A stretch of DNA of 64,000 nucleotides from the NCBI GenBank assembly GCA_012932865.1, contig SAXG01000015.1, forward strand, positions 620,001-684,000, written 5' to 3'. Position 1 is the stretch's first letter. Every line of letters begins with the position of its first letter. The position numbers and the translations under genes were made by a program. The notes below the pieces were generated by a model. That model saw only the letters and a list, made by a program, of their open reading frames with translations, ran no database searches and was not told the origin of the DNA. This document shows, piece by piece, positions 9,632-21,700 of the stretch. The stretch comes from Amylostereum areolatum. Lineage: Eukaryota > Basidiomycota > Agaricomycetes > Russulales > Stereaceae.

Positions 9632-12600
9632 AACACCCCCCAGTTGCGTTGTCTGGCGGAGGCAAAGTACTTGTATCATCGGCATCTTACAATCACTTTT
9701 CTGTACTATCATCCATGACTTTATGTGAGCAACCGTATCCATCGTGTGTGCACCTCTCTACTGTCACAAAGAACAGGCAAACACCCTCGATAACGCTCAA
9801 AGTCAAGATGATTGGACAAGCGACAGGCTGATAAATCGACGCAGATGCACTGCTTGACAGTGGTGCAGAAGGAATCATCATCAATTGAAGCTTTGCTGAA
9901 CGCAAGAAGCTCACCACGAGAAAACTAGAAAACCTGTTCCCCGTGCGTAACGTGGATGGCACCGAGAACATCATGGGCTGGGTACGCGATACAACGACCC
10001 AGCGAATCCGGATATACTCGCAAGACTCAAAGGTGTACCATGAGGAAGAAGCTGAGTTCTTTATCACCGACATCGGTGATCACGATATGATCCTCGGAAC
10101 AGACTGGCTCGATGAGCATAACCCCACCATATACTGGCAGCAAGATCGCATTGACATGCTCCACTGCCCTCCCTCCTGCATCCTCTCCGAACCGACAGTG
10201 ACAAACCTTACAACAAAGCCGCGAAAGCCATTGTTGACCCAATCACAGCGAAAGGTTCAAGCTGACAAAGCCCCCAAAGTGCCTCGAGTCCCGGACGATC
10301 CCTTCCCAGAACCAACATATGTCTCCTGGGCTCCAATCCCTACGTATGTTATCCCCGCGCGCCGAGTCCAAGGTGTTTGCATCCATACATTCCATCGCTC
10401 ACCCCTACCTGCCCGGCTTTTCACGGAGGATGATGACGACCGACCCATGGTCTTCCGAGACTGGGAGATCAATGGACTACATCCCGCTGGGATCCTCCCT
10501 GAAGCTGACGGCCCCAACCCAGAGGCAGTACCAATCCGCGCAGGCTTTACCAAGGCGCAAGAACTCGCAGAGCACTCGAAGGAAAATGCGCGCCCGCAAA
10601 CCTTCGAAGATCTGGTTCCCCCTCCATACCGCGACTTCACACCCGTATTCGACAAGAAAACCTCCGAACGACTACCCGACCAACGACCATGGGATCATGC
10701 CATCGACATGAAGGATGGCTTCAAACCCAAGCCGTGCAAGATCTATCCGCTCTCCCCCTCCGAGCAGATTGAGCTCGATACCTTCATCGACGACCACCTG
10801 AAGAAGGGCTACATCCGCCCGTCGAAGTCGCCACAGGCAAGTCCGTTCTTCTTTGTCAAAAAGAAGGATGGGAAGCTGCGGCCTGTACAGGACTATCGAG
10901 AGCTGAACAAAGGCACCGTCAAGAATGAGTATCCCCTGCCACTGATCTCGGAAATCGTCGACCACCTCAAAGGTGCAAAGATCTTCTCCAAGATGGACAT
11001 CCGCTGGGGATACAACAATGTCCGCATCAAGGAAGGCGATGAATGGAAGGCTGCGTTCGAACTTTTCAAGGACCTCATCGACTCGGGCAAGGTCATCATC
11101 TACATGGACGACATCCTCGTATCCACTCAAACTATGGAAGAACATCGCGCCATAGTGCGACAGGTTCTCCAACGCCTCCAAGACAATGACCTGTTCCTCA
11201 AGCCAGAGAAATGTGTCTTCGAGCAGGACTCTGTTGAATACCTGGGACTCATTATCTCGCACGACAAGATTGCCATGGACCCCGTCAAGGTAGCTGGTAT
11301 CCAGGACTGGCCGACACCCCGGATGGTCAAGGATGTACAGTCCTTCCTCGGGTTTGGTAACTTCTACCGACACTTCATCAAGGATTTCTCCAAGATCGCA
11401 CGACCTCTGTTCGACCTGACGAAGAAGGACTGCACATGGAATTGGTCGGCGGGATGCCAGACGGCATTTGACGCACTTAAAGCTGTGTTCACCTCCTCCC
11501 CTGTCTTAGTTATGCCTGATCCAAGAAAACCCTACCTCGTTGAGGTTGATGCCTCGGACTTCGCTACTGGGGGCATCCTTTCGCAGAAAGGCGACAACGG
11601 CCACTGGCACCCAGTGGCGTACCTCTCCAAGGCCCTCTCGGAACCCGAAAGGAACTACGACATCTACAACAAGGAACTGCTCGCAATCATTCGTGCACTT
11701 GAAGTGTGGCGCCATTATCTCGAAGGAGCCCCTGACACAGTCGAAATCTAGACAGATCACAAGAACCTGGAGCACTTTAAGGCGGGGCAGAAGCTGAGCC
11801 GCCGACAGGCACGTTGGGCTCTTTTCCTCACTCGATTCGATTTTTCGCTCATTCACAAACCAGGAGTATCCCATCGCCCGGACCCAATGTCACGACGACC
11901 TGATCACAAGCACGGCGTTGAAAATGACAACAAGGAGCGCGTCTTGCTTGACCCCAAGTACTTCCAGATACATGCAACAAGGCCAGGAGCAGTAACCTCC
12001 CTCGGCGATGTCAAACTCCGACGATGTATCCGCGACTGCAAGACCAAAGACATCGAGGTTGTTCAAGCTCTGGATGCCATCTTACGGAATGGACCACGTA
12101 CACTCGTCAAGAACCTTCAAGAGTGGAACTATGAAGAAGGCCTGGTCCTGTTCAGAGGAAAAGTATATGTCCCTGCAGATGACGAGTTACAACACGACAT
12201 CGTCAAGATGTACCACGAATCGCCCCTAGCTGGACACCCTGGTTGTTTCAAGACCTACGAACTTGTGAGTCGTGAATACTGGTGGCCCGGCATGTCTGTC
12301 TTTGTCCGCGACTCCGTAGCAGGATGCGCAACCTGTCAGTCAACGAAGACACAGAGCAGCTGACCCCACATTGACATGATCCCGAACGAGGTACCCGATC
12401 GACCATTTGGCGTCATCTCCACCGACTTCATTGTTGAACTCCCTGACTGCAAAGGCTACAATGCTGTCAACGTTGTGGTCGATCGCCTCACCAAGATGGT
12501 GATTACCACCCCGTGTACGACCAAGATCACCAGTGACGGCACGGCCAACATCCTTTTCGACAAAGTATACCGACACTACGGCCTAGCAGACAAGATCATC

Positions 12601-13407
12601 TCAGACCGAGGACCCCAATTTGCTGGACAGGTGATGCGTAAACTCAATGAGAAGCTCGGGATCAAGTCCGCTCTCAGCACGGCGTATCACCCACAGACAG
12701 ATGGCCAGACTGAACACGAAAACCAGAACCTCGAACAGTTCCTGCGAGTATTCTGCAACTACCGACAAGATGACTGGGTGAAGTGGTTGCCCTTCTTCGA
12801 GTTTTCTCATAACTCCCGCACCCATGCAGCTACTGGAAAGGCCCCCTTTGAAGTCCTCTACGGTTTCCTCCCCAAGATGTACCCGTCCGTAAACCCGTCC
12901 TCAAAGGTCCCTGCAGTTGAAGAACACCTTCGTCAACTCGAAGAAGTCCGACAAGAGATCAAAGCCAGCCTCGCCCTTGCATCAGACCTGATGAATCACT
13001 ATAACGGCGATACGGTCAATGAGTCGACACAGTTCGCCGTCGGAGACAAAGTTTGGCTTGAAGGCAAGAATCTGAAGACAACGAGACCGAAAGCTAAGCT
13101 CGCCGCCAAACGATTCGGACCCTTCGAGATCATTGATGTCATCAGCCCAGTCAACTACCGCTTGAAGCTGCTGAAGACGTGGCAAATCCATCCAGTCTTC
13201 CATGCCTCGTTGCTCACCGCGTACAAGGAGACAACTGCTCACGGGCCAAACTATGAACAGCCGCCACCCGACCTCATTGACGACGAAGAAGAATACGACG
13301 TTGAAGACATTGTCAACTCCAAGCCAACTCGTAACAAGAAAGGTATTCAGTACCTCGTCAAGTGGGCCAGCTATCCCGACTCCGAAAACACCTGGCTCCC
13401 GTGTTAG
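9628..13407 (+). pseudogene. pol of gypsy B, multiply disrupted
   Basis: Protease, RT, RNase H, integrase and chromodomain are all recognisable but broken. Stops lie in the protease region (about 9830 and 9885), at the end of RNase H (11749), and before the integrase core (12361); a stop also truncates the chromodomain (13405). The RT lacks 84 bp after KAAF at about 11060, removing the block between the WGYNNVRIKEGDEWKAAF and LFKDLIDSGK motifs, although YMDD remains at about 11100. The integrase HHCC finger (12225-12350) and the YHPQTDGQTE catalytic region are present. Cannot encode active enzymes. Confidence 0.9.
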
Positions 13408-13570
13408 TCGCTCTCAAAGGTTACCGACATGATCGACACCTTCTACAAGCGCCATCCAAATGCGCCCCGCCCTGTGCGTTCCCTCGGCATCTCCTTTGAC
13501 AATTTTCTCCCATCTACCCTTGCAGATGACATCGCGCTCCAGGAGAAAGCACATCTTAAAGAGGGGGTAA

Positions 13571-13993
13571 TGTCACGGATCGCTCCATTTCTCTCTTCAT
13601 TTGCAGACCTCCTACATGCGACACGTCACAGCACATGACTCTTTATCGCATCACATGCTCCAACGACGTCATTGCCCGGACTTCCGAGCGGAGCCCCGTC
13701 CCCTTATCTATGACATCATTGCTCCGGACTTCCGTCCTCCGCCCCATGACTCCTTTCTTATTGTCTCCCCCGCTCGCACCACTATCGCATTGCATTGCAC
13801 CATCGTTCCTACCTGTATATAAGGACAGTGTTTCTCTTCCCTTTCCCCCAGACTGTCCATCTCGTCGTACGGTACTGTAGCCTGTGTTGCACTACCCTAG
13901 GCCTGACACTCTCGAATCCATTTGTTCTCTCTCGCTCCTCCCATCGTCGCGACTTAGGCGGTTCCATCGGTCTCATAAACTGTGTTTCTGACA
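13571..13993 (+). repeat. 3' LTR of gypsy B
   Basis: A 423-bp LTR directly after the polypurine tract AAAGAGGGGGTAA. It is closer to the LTRs of C and E than the 5' LTR of the same element is, indicating heavier decay of the 5' LTR or conversion. Confidence 0.92.
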
Positions 13994-14076
13994 GCTACCA
14001 ACATAACCGACTCTGCCAGCTACAATACCACCCTCTGCTCCTGCCCGGCGTTGGCATGGAAGACTTTGAGGGCTGC
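13994..14076 (+). pseudogene. KDZ transposase, middle fragment
   Basis: Codes in frame for NRLCQLQYHPLLLPG and GMEDFEGC, continuing the HGYCH block broken at 6980 (the family pattern is FHGHAHNR...GLGLEDGEGCER). The fragment ends exactly at EGC, where the solo LTR begins. Codon phase is kept across both duplications. Confidence 0.85.
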
Positions 14077-14547
14077 TGTCATGAACGCCTCCTAAATATA
14101 TACATCGGACCTTACTTTACTGTAGTTTACCATTGGACCTCGCATTGGACACCTAGCATAGTTGTTATTCTTCGCATTGCGTCCGGCCCTTTGGGCATAC
14201 CGATCTTCTCGGCTTCCTCGGTCATGGTCTAGACCTTGGAGTCATACTTACCTTGCCTTGTGTTGTGACCCACTTCGTAGTCCGTCCTGACCCACTCCTA
14301 CTCCGGCTTCATTTGTCCTTGTTTGGGGCTCTTCTGTCATGTATATAAGGGCTCCCTAATCTATGAGGAGAGGGTCATCTCGACCTTTTCTATTCTCCGG
14401 CTACCTGGGGTATCCTCCTAAGTACTGTAGGGATAGATATATACTCTCGTTTATCACTCGTCCCCCTCGATCCCATCCTCGTCTCTTCTCGCCTTGTACC
14501 TCGTCGCGACATCCTGATCCTGTGCCACAGGTAGACCGTTGCTGACA
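14077..14547 (+). mobile_element. Solo LTR
   Basis: A 471-bp LTR, TGTCATGAACG...GTTGCTGACA, with a TATATAAGG box near 14342 and no internal region. Flanked by the perfect 5-bp duplication GCTGC (14072-14076 and 14548-14552). It is not clearly related to the other LTRs here. The element body was lost by LTR-LTR recombination. Confidence 0.9.
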
Positions 14548-16014
14548 GCTGCGAGCATATGTTCTCAAGCTCTAATTGTGTCGCCGCCCTCGTCCGCCAC
14601 GCATCGTACTACCACTGGAAGCAATTCATCGATCTTCATCTCCGGCAGCAAGAGGAGGATCGATACGGCGAGCTCAGTATGTATATTCCTCAACTTCACA
14701 AGTTGGCCATGGCTTACTAACCGTACTTCTAGATAACTTTGTATACAACAATTACTGTTCAGCAGTCAAGCTCCTCAAGGAGTATACCGTCGAGCTGGAA
14801 GCATTCTCGAGGGTCACCGGCTTTTCGGCAGCTGATTTTGAACACTGGCAGGGGGAGGAGGTTGCTTATCTCGTGTCGCTCAAAAGTGAGCCTCAGCACG
14901 ACGTGCTACGGGTTGAGTAAGTTCAAGGCCTGCAAGATCTTGATGCTGCAATGTGAGCTGGCATTCCGGTCTACTATGAGCCATGCTAAGCTTTGGACAT
15001 CTAGGATAGTCCACGAACAACTACTGTCCGCCTTTGAGGTCGTCACCTACGACCAGTCGTCCTTCTCGCAAGGCTCAACCTCCTCCACCAAACGTACCCC
15101 GAAGATGTGTGCTGCACAAGCTGAGCATGCCGCCGCTGCACGGAAGCTCAACATTGTCGTACGCATTGCAGACAGCACAGAGCGCGCGCTAGGCATTGCA
15201 GAATGGTGGACAAAAATGTCGCCCGAGTACATCGAGACAGTGGAGTACATCCACCGTCGCACATTTATTTGTGCTGTAGAGGAGCTCCAAGGTCTTGTAG
15301 TGCAATGCCTACTGGAGCTGACCAAAGCAAATCTCTCCAAGACTGGTCCGCCTCTCCATTTCGATTCTATGTATTTTGAACTTACATTTGTTGCTAGGGT
15401 ATAAACTTCGAAAGCATATCGCTGCAGCAATCACCAAGCATTCAGCGGCTGTTCGTGCATTGATGGAACAATACAATCAACTCGCTTCCAAACAGTCTCC
15501 GCCTAGGCCACTTCTCGACTACAAGCAAGTGTGCGACATGGTCTGGCTGGGTGAGTTCGACCTTCTCAAGGAGTCACGACAGGAGGTCCTCAGCAAGGAC
15601 TGGGCAATACTGAAGAACCGTGAAATGGCGACAAAGTATTTCAAAACCCTCCGCGCGAAGGAGGAGCTAGTGCGGTATAACGTCGAGGCTTCTCGGCTTC
15701 AGGCATGGATTGACCACAAGGATCACGAGCTAATCACTAAAGCATCCGAACTTCAGGGCATTGACCCCCAAATGTCCGCGCATTTCCAATGTTTGGCCTC
15801 GCAACGCCGCATTCTCAATGACTGACATCGCTCCCAATTGCAGAAGCTGTACAAGATGCCAGAATACACGGGACCACGTCCCTCCGTTGACAGTATGGAC
15901 ACGACTGATGTAACTGACGATGCTGAGGAGGAGGTCGATGCACACGATGACGAGGCTCTGAATGACGAGCTCATTCGCGCAGGTGAGCTCTTAGATGGAT
16001 TAACACTAGTATGA
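14548..16014 (+). pseudogene. KDZ transposase, C-terminal portion
   Basis: Resumes at the glutamate of the EGCE motif, then an FSSSN block, a HWKQFIDLHLRQQEEDRYGEL block, an intron at about 14676-14732, an NNFVYNNYCSAV block, and the helical C-terminal half (WWTKMSPEYIE, GYKLRKHIAAAI, SPPRPLLDYKQVCDMV, FDLLK, EELVRYNVEASRLQAWI) with at least one more intron near 15390. These match the order of blocks in KDZ transposases. An in-frame TGA at 15823, in the context GAC-TGA-CAT where CGA would fit, precedes the terminal KLYKMPEYTGPRPS segment, so the gene is dead here even without the insertions. The C-terminus is acidic and ends near 16014. Confidence 0.8.
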
Positions 16015-16137
16015 CATTCTGTAATTTCTGTCCCTTGCCAATTTGATTTGTCTGCTCAGAGTCGGGGGTGATGTAGATGCCGGACAATTGATCTCAGTCC
16101 TCAAGGCCTCACCCCTCCAGCAACATCCTCATCACCC

Positions 16138-17368
16138 ATGTCATACTCACAACCACAGCCTCTCCGTCATCTTCGCGCACGCCGTTATGTCAGCCGAGCA
16201 GCGCAAACGTCGCCGACAACAACCTACCAAGATCTTCCAGGAGAAGATCTGGTCATCGATCTGACAAGCTCCAACAACGACGACTCGGACGGGTCCCCCC
16301 CACGGCACAGTGGCCTCGACACATCAAGCATCTCTCACCTTTTGTTTGAGGTGGAGGAGACCGTCAATGGGACCATGGTGTGTCACATTGTTTCTATCTA
16401 ACGAGTGTACGCCTAATGGGTTGATCTTTATGGATCAGTGTTCATCAAGGGCATCAATGCCCACCCACTTTTTGTTTGAGGTCGCTCGGACATATCTAGC
16501 GTCTCGGACCATGGTGCGTCGTGCTTTTCTTCATCACTGTAGGTTTACTGACATCGTCAACGTCTTTCAGCGTGACCTACACGGACCAAGCTCCTCTGCC
16601 CCAGGTCCATCTCGGCAGAGAACATATACAGGGCGTCAACGAAGCTTCCTTATCCACAGACCATGTGCGTCACCAAGTCCCCTGTCAAGCCCTAGCTCAG
16701 CAACCTCGTCAACCTCGTCGTTTACAACAGCATACGCCCACTCAGAGCCTGACCCTGACCTCTCTCGTGGATCCTCGCCAACGCAGGCGTCACCTGTACC
16801 CTCGCCTGTACCCTCACCCGTACCCTCACCCGTACCCTCGCCCATTCCTTCTCCCATCCCTTTGCGCACACCCTCGCCGCCTCCTGCATATTGGGATGCA
16901 GTCCAAAATCTCAATATTGACCCATTCCCTTTCTTACGTCTTGTCCCTGGCCAGTGATATCGACCAGCCCGTCGAAATGGGCGTGCAACGCCATGGACAC
17001 CGCTAGACGAAGAATACGAGAACTTTATCCCTGCAATCGAGCCAAACGACGACGTCAACCTTCGTGGTCGAGGGCGATTTCCTTGGTATGTCCTGTGGAA
17101 GGGTGTAGCCCCTGGAATCTATCCTTCGTGGTGAGTTCATCCCTTGTCAGTCTCATGTGCATTTTCTGATCATATCTCAAGGGGAACTGTCGAACCGATG
17201 AGGGATTTGTGTAACGGGGGGTACGCGACAGGGTGTCTGAGCTACGACGCCGCACTAACCATGTACATTATGTATCGACAGCAGGGTAGACTTGTTGAGC
17301 TCCCTGTTGTTAGAGACTACATTGTCCCGCAAGGTCCGCAGGACGATGAGCACCTCATCAATGTATAG
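16138..17368 (+). pseudogene. Proline-rich ORF with viroplasmin/RNase H1-N-like C-terminus
   Basis: A multi-exon reading in the same direction as the KDZ gene. It begins MSYSQPQPLRHL, has an acidic VIDLTSSNNDDSDG segment, two diverged copies of an LFEV...TM exon (about 16325-16377 and 16445-16513) each ending at a GTG donor, then a Ser/Pro region with VPSP/IPSP repeats (about 16795-16865). After an in-frame TGA at 16955 (TGA-TAT-CGA context) the frame continues to GRFPWYVLWKGVAPGIYPSW, an intron, and a final exon to a TAG at 17366. The WYVLWKG...G.Y.SW pattern plus a following Gly/Tyr-rich part resembles the viroplasmin/RNase H1 N-terminal fold common in mushroom genomes. Function unknown. 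Confidence 0.45.
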
Positions 17369-18375
17369 TACAGTTCTCGTAATGAGATAGGAACATCGTC
17401 GCGCACTGCAGCCTGCCAGTTCAAAAAAAATTAAATGTGAATGTAACCTTGTAAAACTTATTGCAACGGAAAGGGGCATATTTAACAAGATTTTTCGTGT
17501 ATTCATTGAAGGGAGCGAGTGCAGTGGACAGAGGGACCGTAATAAATGTGTTGAATTTGGCGCGCTCGTAGGTGCCGCACGAAGGTGCAGAAGTCACACC
17601 GCATCTTGAAGCTCCCACTGTTTGCTCCTTACCGCCACCGCCGCCCTCATACACCCACACGCTTTTCGACATCACACCTCTTCAACAACTTTTATATGGC
17701 CTCCTGCGACCCGGACCTAGAGTCGATCTCATTCTCATCTAATTCAGAGGATGAGTCTGATTCTGAGGTCATCGCTCGAGACGAGGCACTTGGTGTGATA
17801 ACGCACTCCCAGGCCTATTACTTTCGGTGCATGCTGATTCCCTCGACATTTTGCGCGATGCTTACGGCTGGCTCTTAGAAATATAGATCATGTTCGTCGT
17901 GTCCAGGCGGACTACCGTTTTATCAAAGGGAAGGGGCGGAGGAAGATCAGCAAGGCACTGAGACAGGAGCAGGAGGATGCACGATGGCGTGAGGTCCGCC
18001 CGCGTACTTCAAGGTGAGTAAAGTCAAGTTGTGGGCATTACTTCTAGCCCTCACTGTGCCGGTACAGGAAGCGGGGTGTCGTCGCGGCTCAGTCGAGTAC
18101 ACCATGTGCCCCAACGATCCCCAAGTCCCGAACCGCAAATGCAGCCAGCTCCGCAAGCTCTAGCAAGTAGGGCCGATCGGTGCTGCTAGGTTTCCTGGCC
18201 TGTTCGGTGCTTCCCCCTCCTTAGTATGCCTCGCTGCTATTCTTCGCCGAGATGATCCGCGCCGCTGACTGCCGTTGCTAGTAGGTCCCTCCTCCGACTC
18301 CCTAACTCGCCAACATGTCAACTGTACCTGCCATGCCTACACATCCTGTATGCTGTTTATTTTATATCCGCTGTG
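17369..18375. other. Decayed region with an ORF remnant
   Basis: AT-rich at 17420-17560, then a short acidic ORF from ATG 17697 (MASCDPDLESISF) that after frameshifts continues as a basic segment (IDHVRRVQADYRFIKGKGRRK, about 17885-17960) followed by a GTGAGT donor-like site at 18012. No family recognised; probably the remains of a small gene. Beyond 18060 nothing is recognised up to gypsy C. Confidence 0.35.
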
Positions 18376-18795
18376 TGTCAGAAACGCAGTTTATGAGACC
18401 GATGAACCGCCTAAGTCGCGACGATGGGAGGAGCGAGAAGAAAATAGATTCGAGAGTGCCGGGGTCTGGGGTAGTGCAACGTGCACTACAGTACCGTATG
18501 ACGAGATGGACAGTCTAGGGAGAAGGGAAGAGAAACACTGTCCTTATATACAAGTGGGTACGATGGTGCGATGCGATGCGATAGTGGTGCGAGCGGGGGG
18601 AACAATAAGAAAGGAGTCATGGGGTGGAGGACGAAGGTCCGGAGCGATGATGTCATAGATAAGGATGCGGAACCCCGCTCGGAAGTCCGGGCAATGACGT
18701 CGTTGAAGCATGTGATGCAAGGGAAAGTCATGTGTCGTGACGCGTCGCGTGTACGAGGTCTGCAAACGAAGAGAGAAATGGAGCGATCCGTGACA
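18376..18795 (-). repeat. 3' LTR of gypsy C
   Basis: A 420-bp LTR; on the minus strand it begins TGTCACGGATCG and ends TTTCTGACA. The pol frame reads through the polypurine tract and terminates inside it at 18728. Confidence 0.95.
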
Positions 18796-21700
18796 TCACC
18801 CCCCCTTTAAGACGCGCTTTCGCCTGGAGCGCAATGTCATCTGCAAGGGTAGATGCGAGGAAATCGTCAAAGGAGATGCCGAGGGAACGCACAGGGCGGG
18901 GCGCATTTGGATGGCGTTTGTGGAAGGCGTCGATCATGTCGGTGACTTTTGAGAGCGAGGAGCGAGGGAGCCAGGTATTCTCGGAGTCAGGATAGCCTGC
19001 CCACTTGACGAGGTATTGTATGCCTTTCTTGTTGCGGGTCGGCTTCGAGTCGATGATGTCTTCAACGTCATATTCTTCCTCGTCATCAACGAGGTCAGGC
19101 GGCGGTTGTTCATAGTTTGGACCATGTGCCGTTGTCTCTTTGTACGCGGTGAGCAGCGAAGCATGGAAGACCGGGTGGATTCTCCACGTCTTTGGCAGCT
19201 TCAGGCGGTAGTTTACTGGGCTAATGACGTCAATGATCTCGAAGGGTCCAAATCGTTTGGCAGCAAGCTTAGCTTTCGGCCTCGTCGTCTTCAGGTTTTT
19301 GCCTTCGAGCCAGACCTTGTCTCCAATGGCGAACAGTGTCGATTTGCTGATCGTGTCACCATTGTAGTGCTTCATTAAGTCCGATGCGAGGGCAAGGCTG
19401 GCTTTGATCTCTTGTCGGACTTCTTCAAGTTGATGGAGGCGTTCTTCAACTGCAGGGACCTTTGAGGACGGGTTTACGGATGGGTACATCTTGGGGAGGA
19501 AGCCGTAGAGGACTTCAAAGGGAGCCTTTCCAGTAGCTGCATGGGTGCGGGAGTTGTGAGAAAACTCGAAGAAGGGCAGCCACTTCACCCAGTCATCTTG
19601 ACGGTAGTTGCAGAACACTCGCAGGAACTGCTCAAGGTTCTGGTTCTCGCGTTCGGTTTGGCCGTCTGTCTGTGGGTGATACGCTGTGCTGAGGGCGGAC
19701 TTGATCCCGAGCTTCTCGTTGAGTGTACGCATCACCTGTCCAGCAAATTGGGGTCCACGATCCGAGATGATCTTGTCCGCCAAGCCGTAATGTCGGTATA
19801 CCTTATCGAAGAGAATGTCGGCCGTGCCATCGCTGGTGATCTTCGTTGTACATGGGGTGGTAACCACCATCTTGGTGAGGCGATCAACCACGACATTGAC
19901 AGCATTATAGCCTTCGCAGTCAGGGAGCTCGACAATGAAGTCGGTAGAGATGACGCCAAATGGTCGGTCGGGTACTTCGTTCGGGATCATGTCGACGTGG
20001 GGTCGGCTGCTCTGTGTCTTTGTCGACTGGCAGGTTGCGCATCCTGCTACGAAGTCGCGGACGAAGACAGACATGCCAGGCCACCAATATTCACGACTCA
20101 CAAGTTCGTAGGTCTTGAAGCGACCAGGGTGTCCAGCCAGGGGCGATTCATGGTACATTTTGACAATGTCGCGTCGCAACTCGTCATCTGCAGGGACATA
20201 TACCTTTCCTCTAAACAGGACCAGGCCTTCTTCGTAGTTCCACTCTTGAAGGTTCTTGACGAGTGTACGTGGTCCATTTCGTAAGATGGCGTCCAGGGCT
20301 TGAACGACCTCGATGTCCTTGGTTTTGCAGTCGCGGATACGTCGTCGGAGTTCGACATCGCCGAGGGAGGTTACTGCTCCTGGCCTTGTTGCACGTATCT
20401 GGAAGTACTTGGGGTCGAGCAAGATACGCTCCTTGTTGTCATTCTCAACGCCCTGCTTGTGATCAGGTCGTCGGGACATTGGGTCTGGGCGATGGGATAC
20501 TCCTGGTTTGTGAACGAGCGCGAAGTCAAATCGAGTGAGGAATAGAGCCCAACGTGCCTGTCGGCGGCTCAGCTTCTGTGCTGTCTTGAAGTGTTCCAGG
20601 TTCTTGTGGTCTGTCCAGATTTCGACGGTGTCGGGGGCGCCTTCAAGGTAGTGGCGCCAGGCTTCGAGCGCACGGATGATCGCGAGTAGCTCCTTGTCGT
20701 AGATGTCGTAGTTGCGTTCCGGTTCGGACAGGGCCTTGGACAGATACGCCACTGGATGCCAGTGACCGTCGTTGCCTTTCTGCGAGAGTATACCTCCAGT
20801 AGCAAAGTCCGAGGCGTCAACTTCGACGAGGTAGGGTTTCCTTGGATCAGGCATAACTAAGACAGGGGAGGAGGTGAACGCAGCTTTAAGTGCGTTAAAC
20901 GCCGTCTGGCATTCCGTCGACCAATTCCATGTGCAGTCCTTCTTCGTCAGGTCGAACAGAGGTCGTGCGATCTTGGAGAAATCCTTGATGAAGCGTCGGT
21001 AGAAATTACCAAATCCGAGGAAGGATTGTACATCCTTGACCGTCCGGGGTGTCGGCCAGTCCTGGATACCAGCTACCTTGACGGGGTCCATGGCGATCTT
21101 GTCGTGCGAGATAATGAGTCCGAGGTATTCAACGGAGTCCTGCTCGAAGACGCATTTCTCCGGCTTAAGGAACAGGTCATTGTCTTGTAGGCGTTGGAGA
21201 ACCTGTCGCACTATGGCACGATGTTCCTCCATAGTTCGAGTGAATACGAGGATGTCGTCCATGTAGATGATGACTTTTCCCGAGTCGATAAGGTCCTTGA
21301 AAAGTTCGTTCATCATTGCCTGGAACGTCGCGGGGGAGTTCATAAGGCCGAAGAACATCACCGTAGGTTCAAAGAGGCCACGATTCGTCTTGAACGCAGC
21401 CTTCCACTCGTCGCCTTCCTTGATGCGGACGTTGTTGTACCCCCAGCGGACGTCCATCTTGGAGAAGATCTTTGCACCTTTGAGGCGGTCGACAATTTCT
21501 GAGATCAGCGGCAAGGGATACTCGTTCTTGATGGTACCCTTGTTTAGCTCTCGATAGTCCTGTACAGGCCGCAGCTTCCCATCCTTCTTTTTGACAAAAA
21601 AGAACGGACTTGCCTGCGGCGACTTCGATGGGCGAATGTAGCCCTTCTTCAGGTGGTCGTCGAGGAAGGTATCGAGCTCGATCTGCTCGGAGGGGGAGAG

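Larger units (their letters stand above)
6981..13993 (+). mobile_element. Ty3/gypsy chromovirus copy B (family II), old
   Basis: A complete 7.0-kb LTR retrotransposon: 5' LTR 6981-7404, primer-binding site 7407-7416, gag, pol (protease, RT, RNase H, integrase, chromodomain), polypurine tract AAAGAGGGGGTAA, 3' LTR 13571-13993. Flanked by the exact 5-bp duplication GCTAC (6976-6980 and 13994-13998). The two LTRs differ at several dozen positions, mostly transitions, and the genes carry stops, frameshifts and deletions, so it is the oldest family II copy here. It lies inside the KDZ transposase gene. Confidence 0.95.

Noticed and set aside
16310..16957. Continuous frame ending at VPGQ taken as a separate gene
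   Set aside because: The upstream part uses a different frame from the LFEVEETVNGTM exon; better explained by two short introns in one gene.
18275..18658. Short frames spanning the left LTR of C
   Set aside because: They cross the host/LTR junction at 18376 and recur in each LTR copy; not genes.
19541..20284. Long plus-strand frame opposite gypsy C pol (and similar frames opposite E and F)
   Set aside because: Antisense shadow of the conserved integrase region; it recurs in every family II copy because the coding strand is conserved, with no domain of its own.
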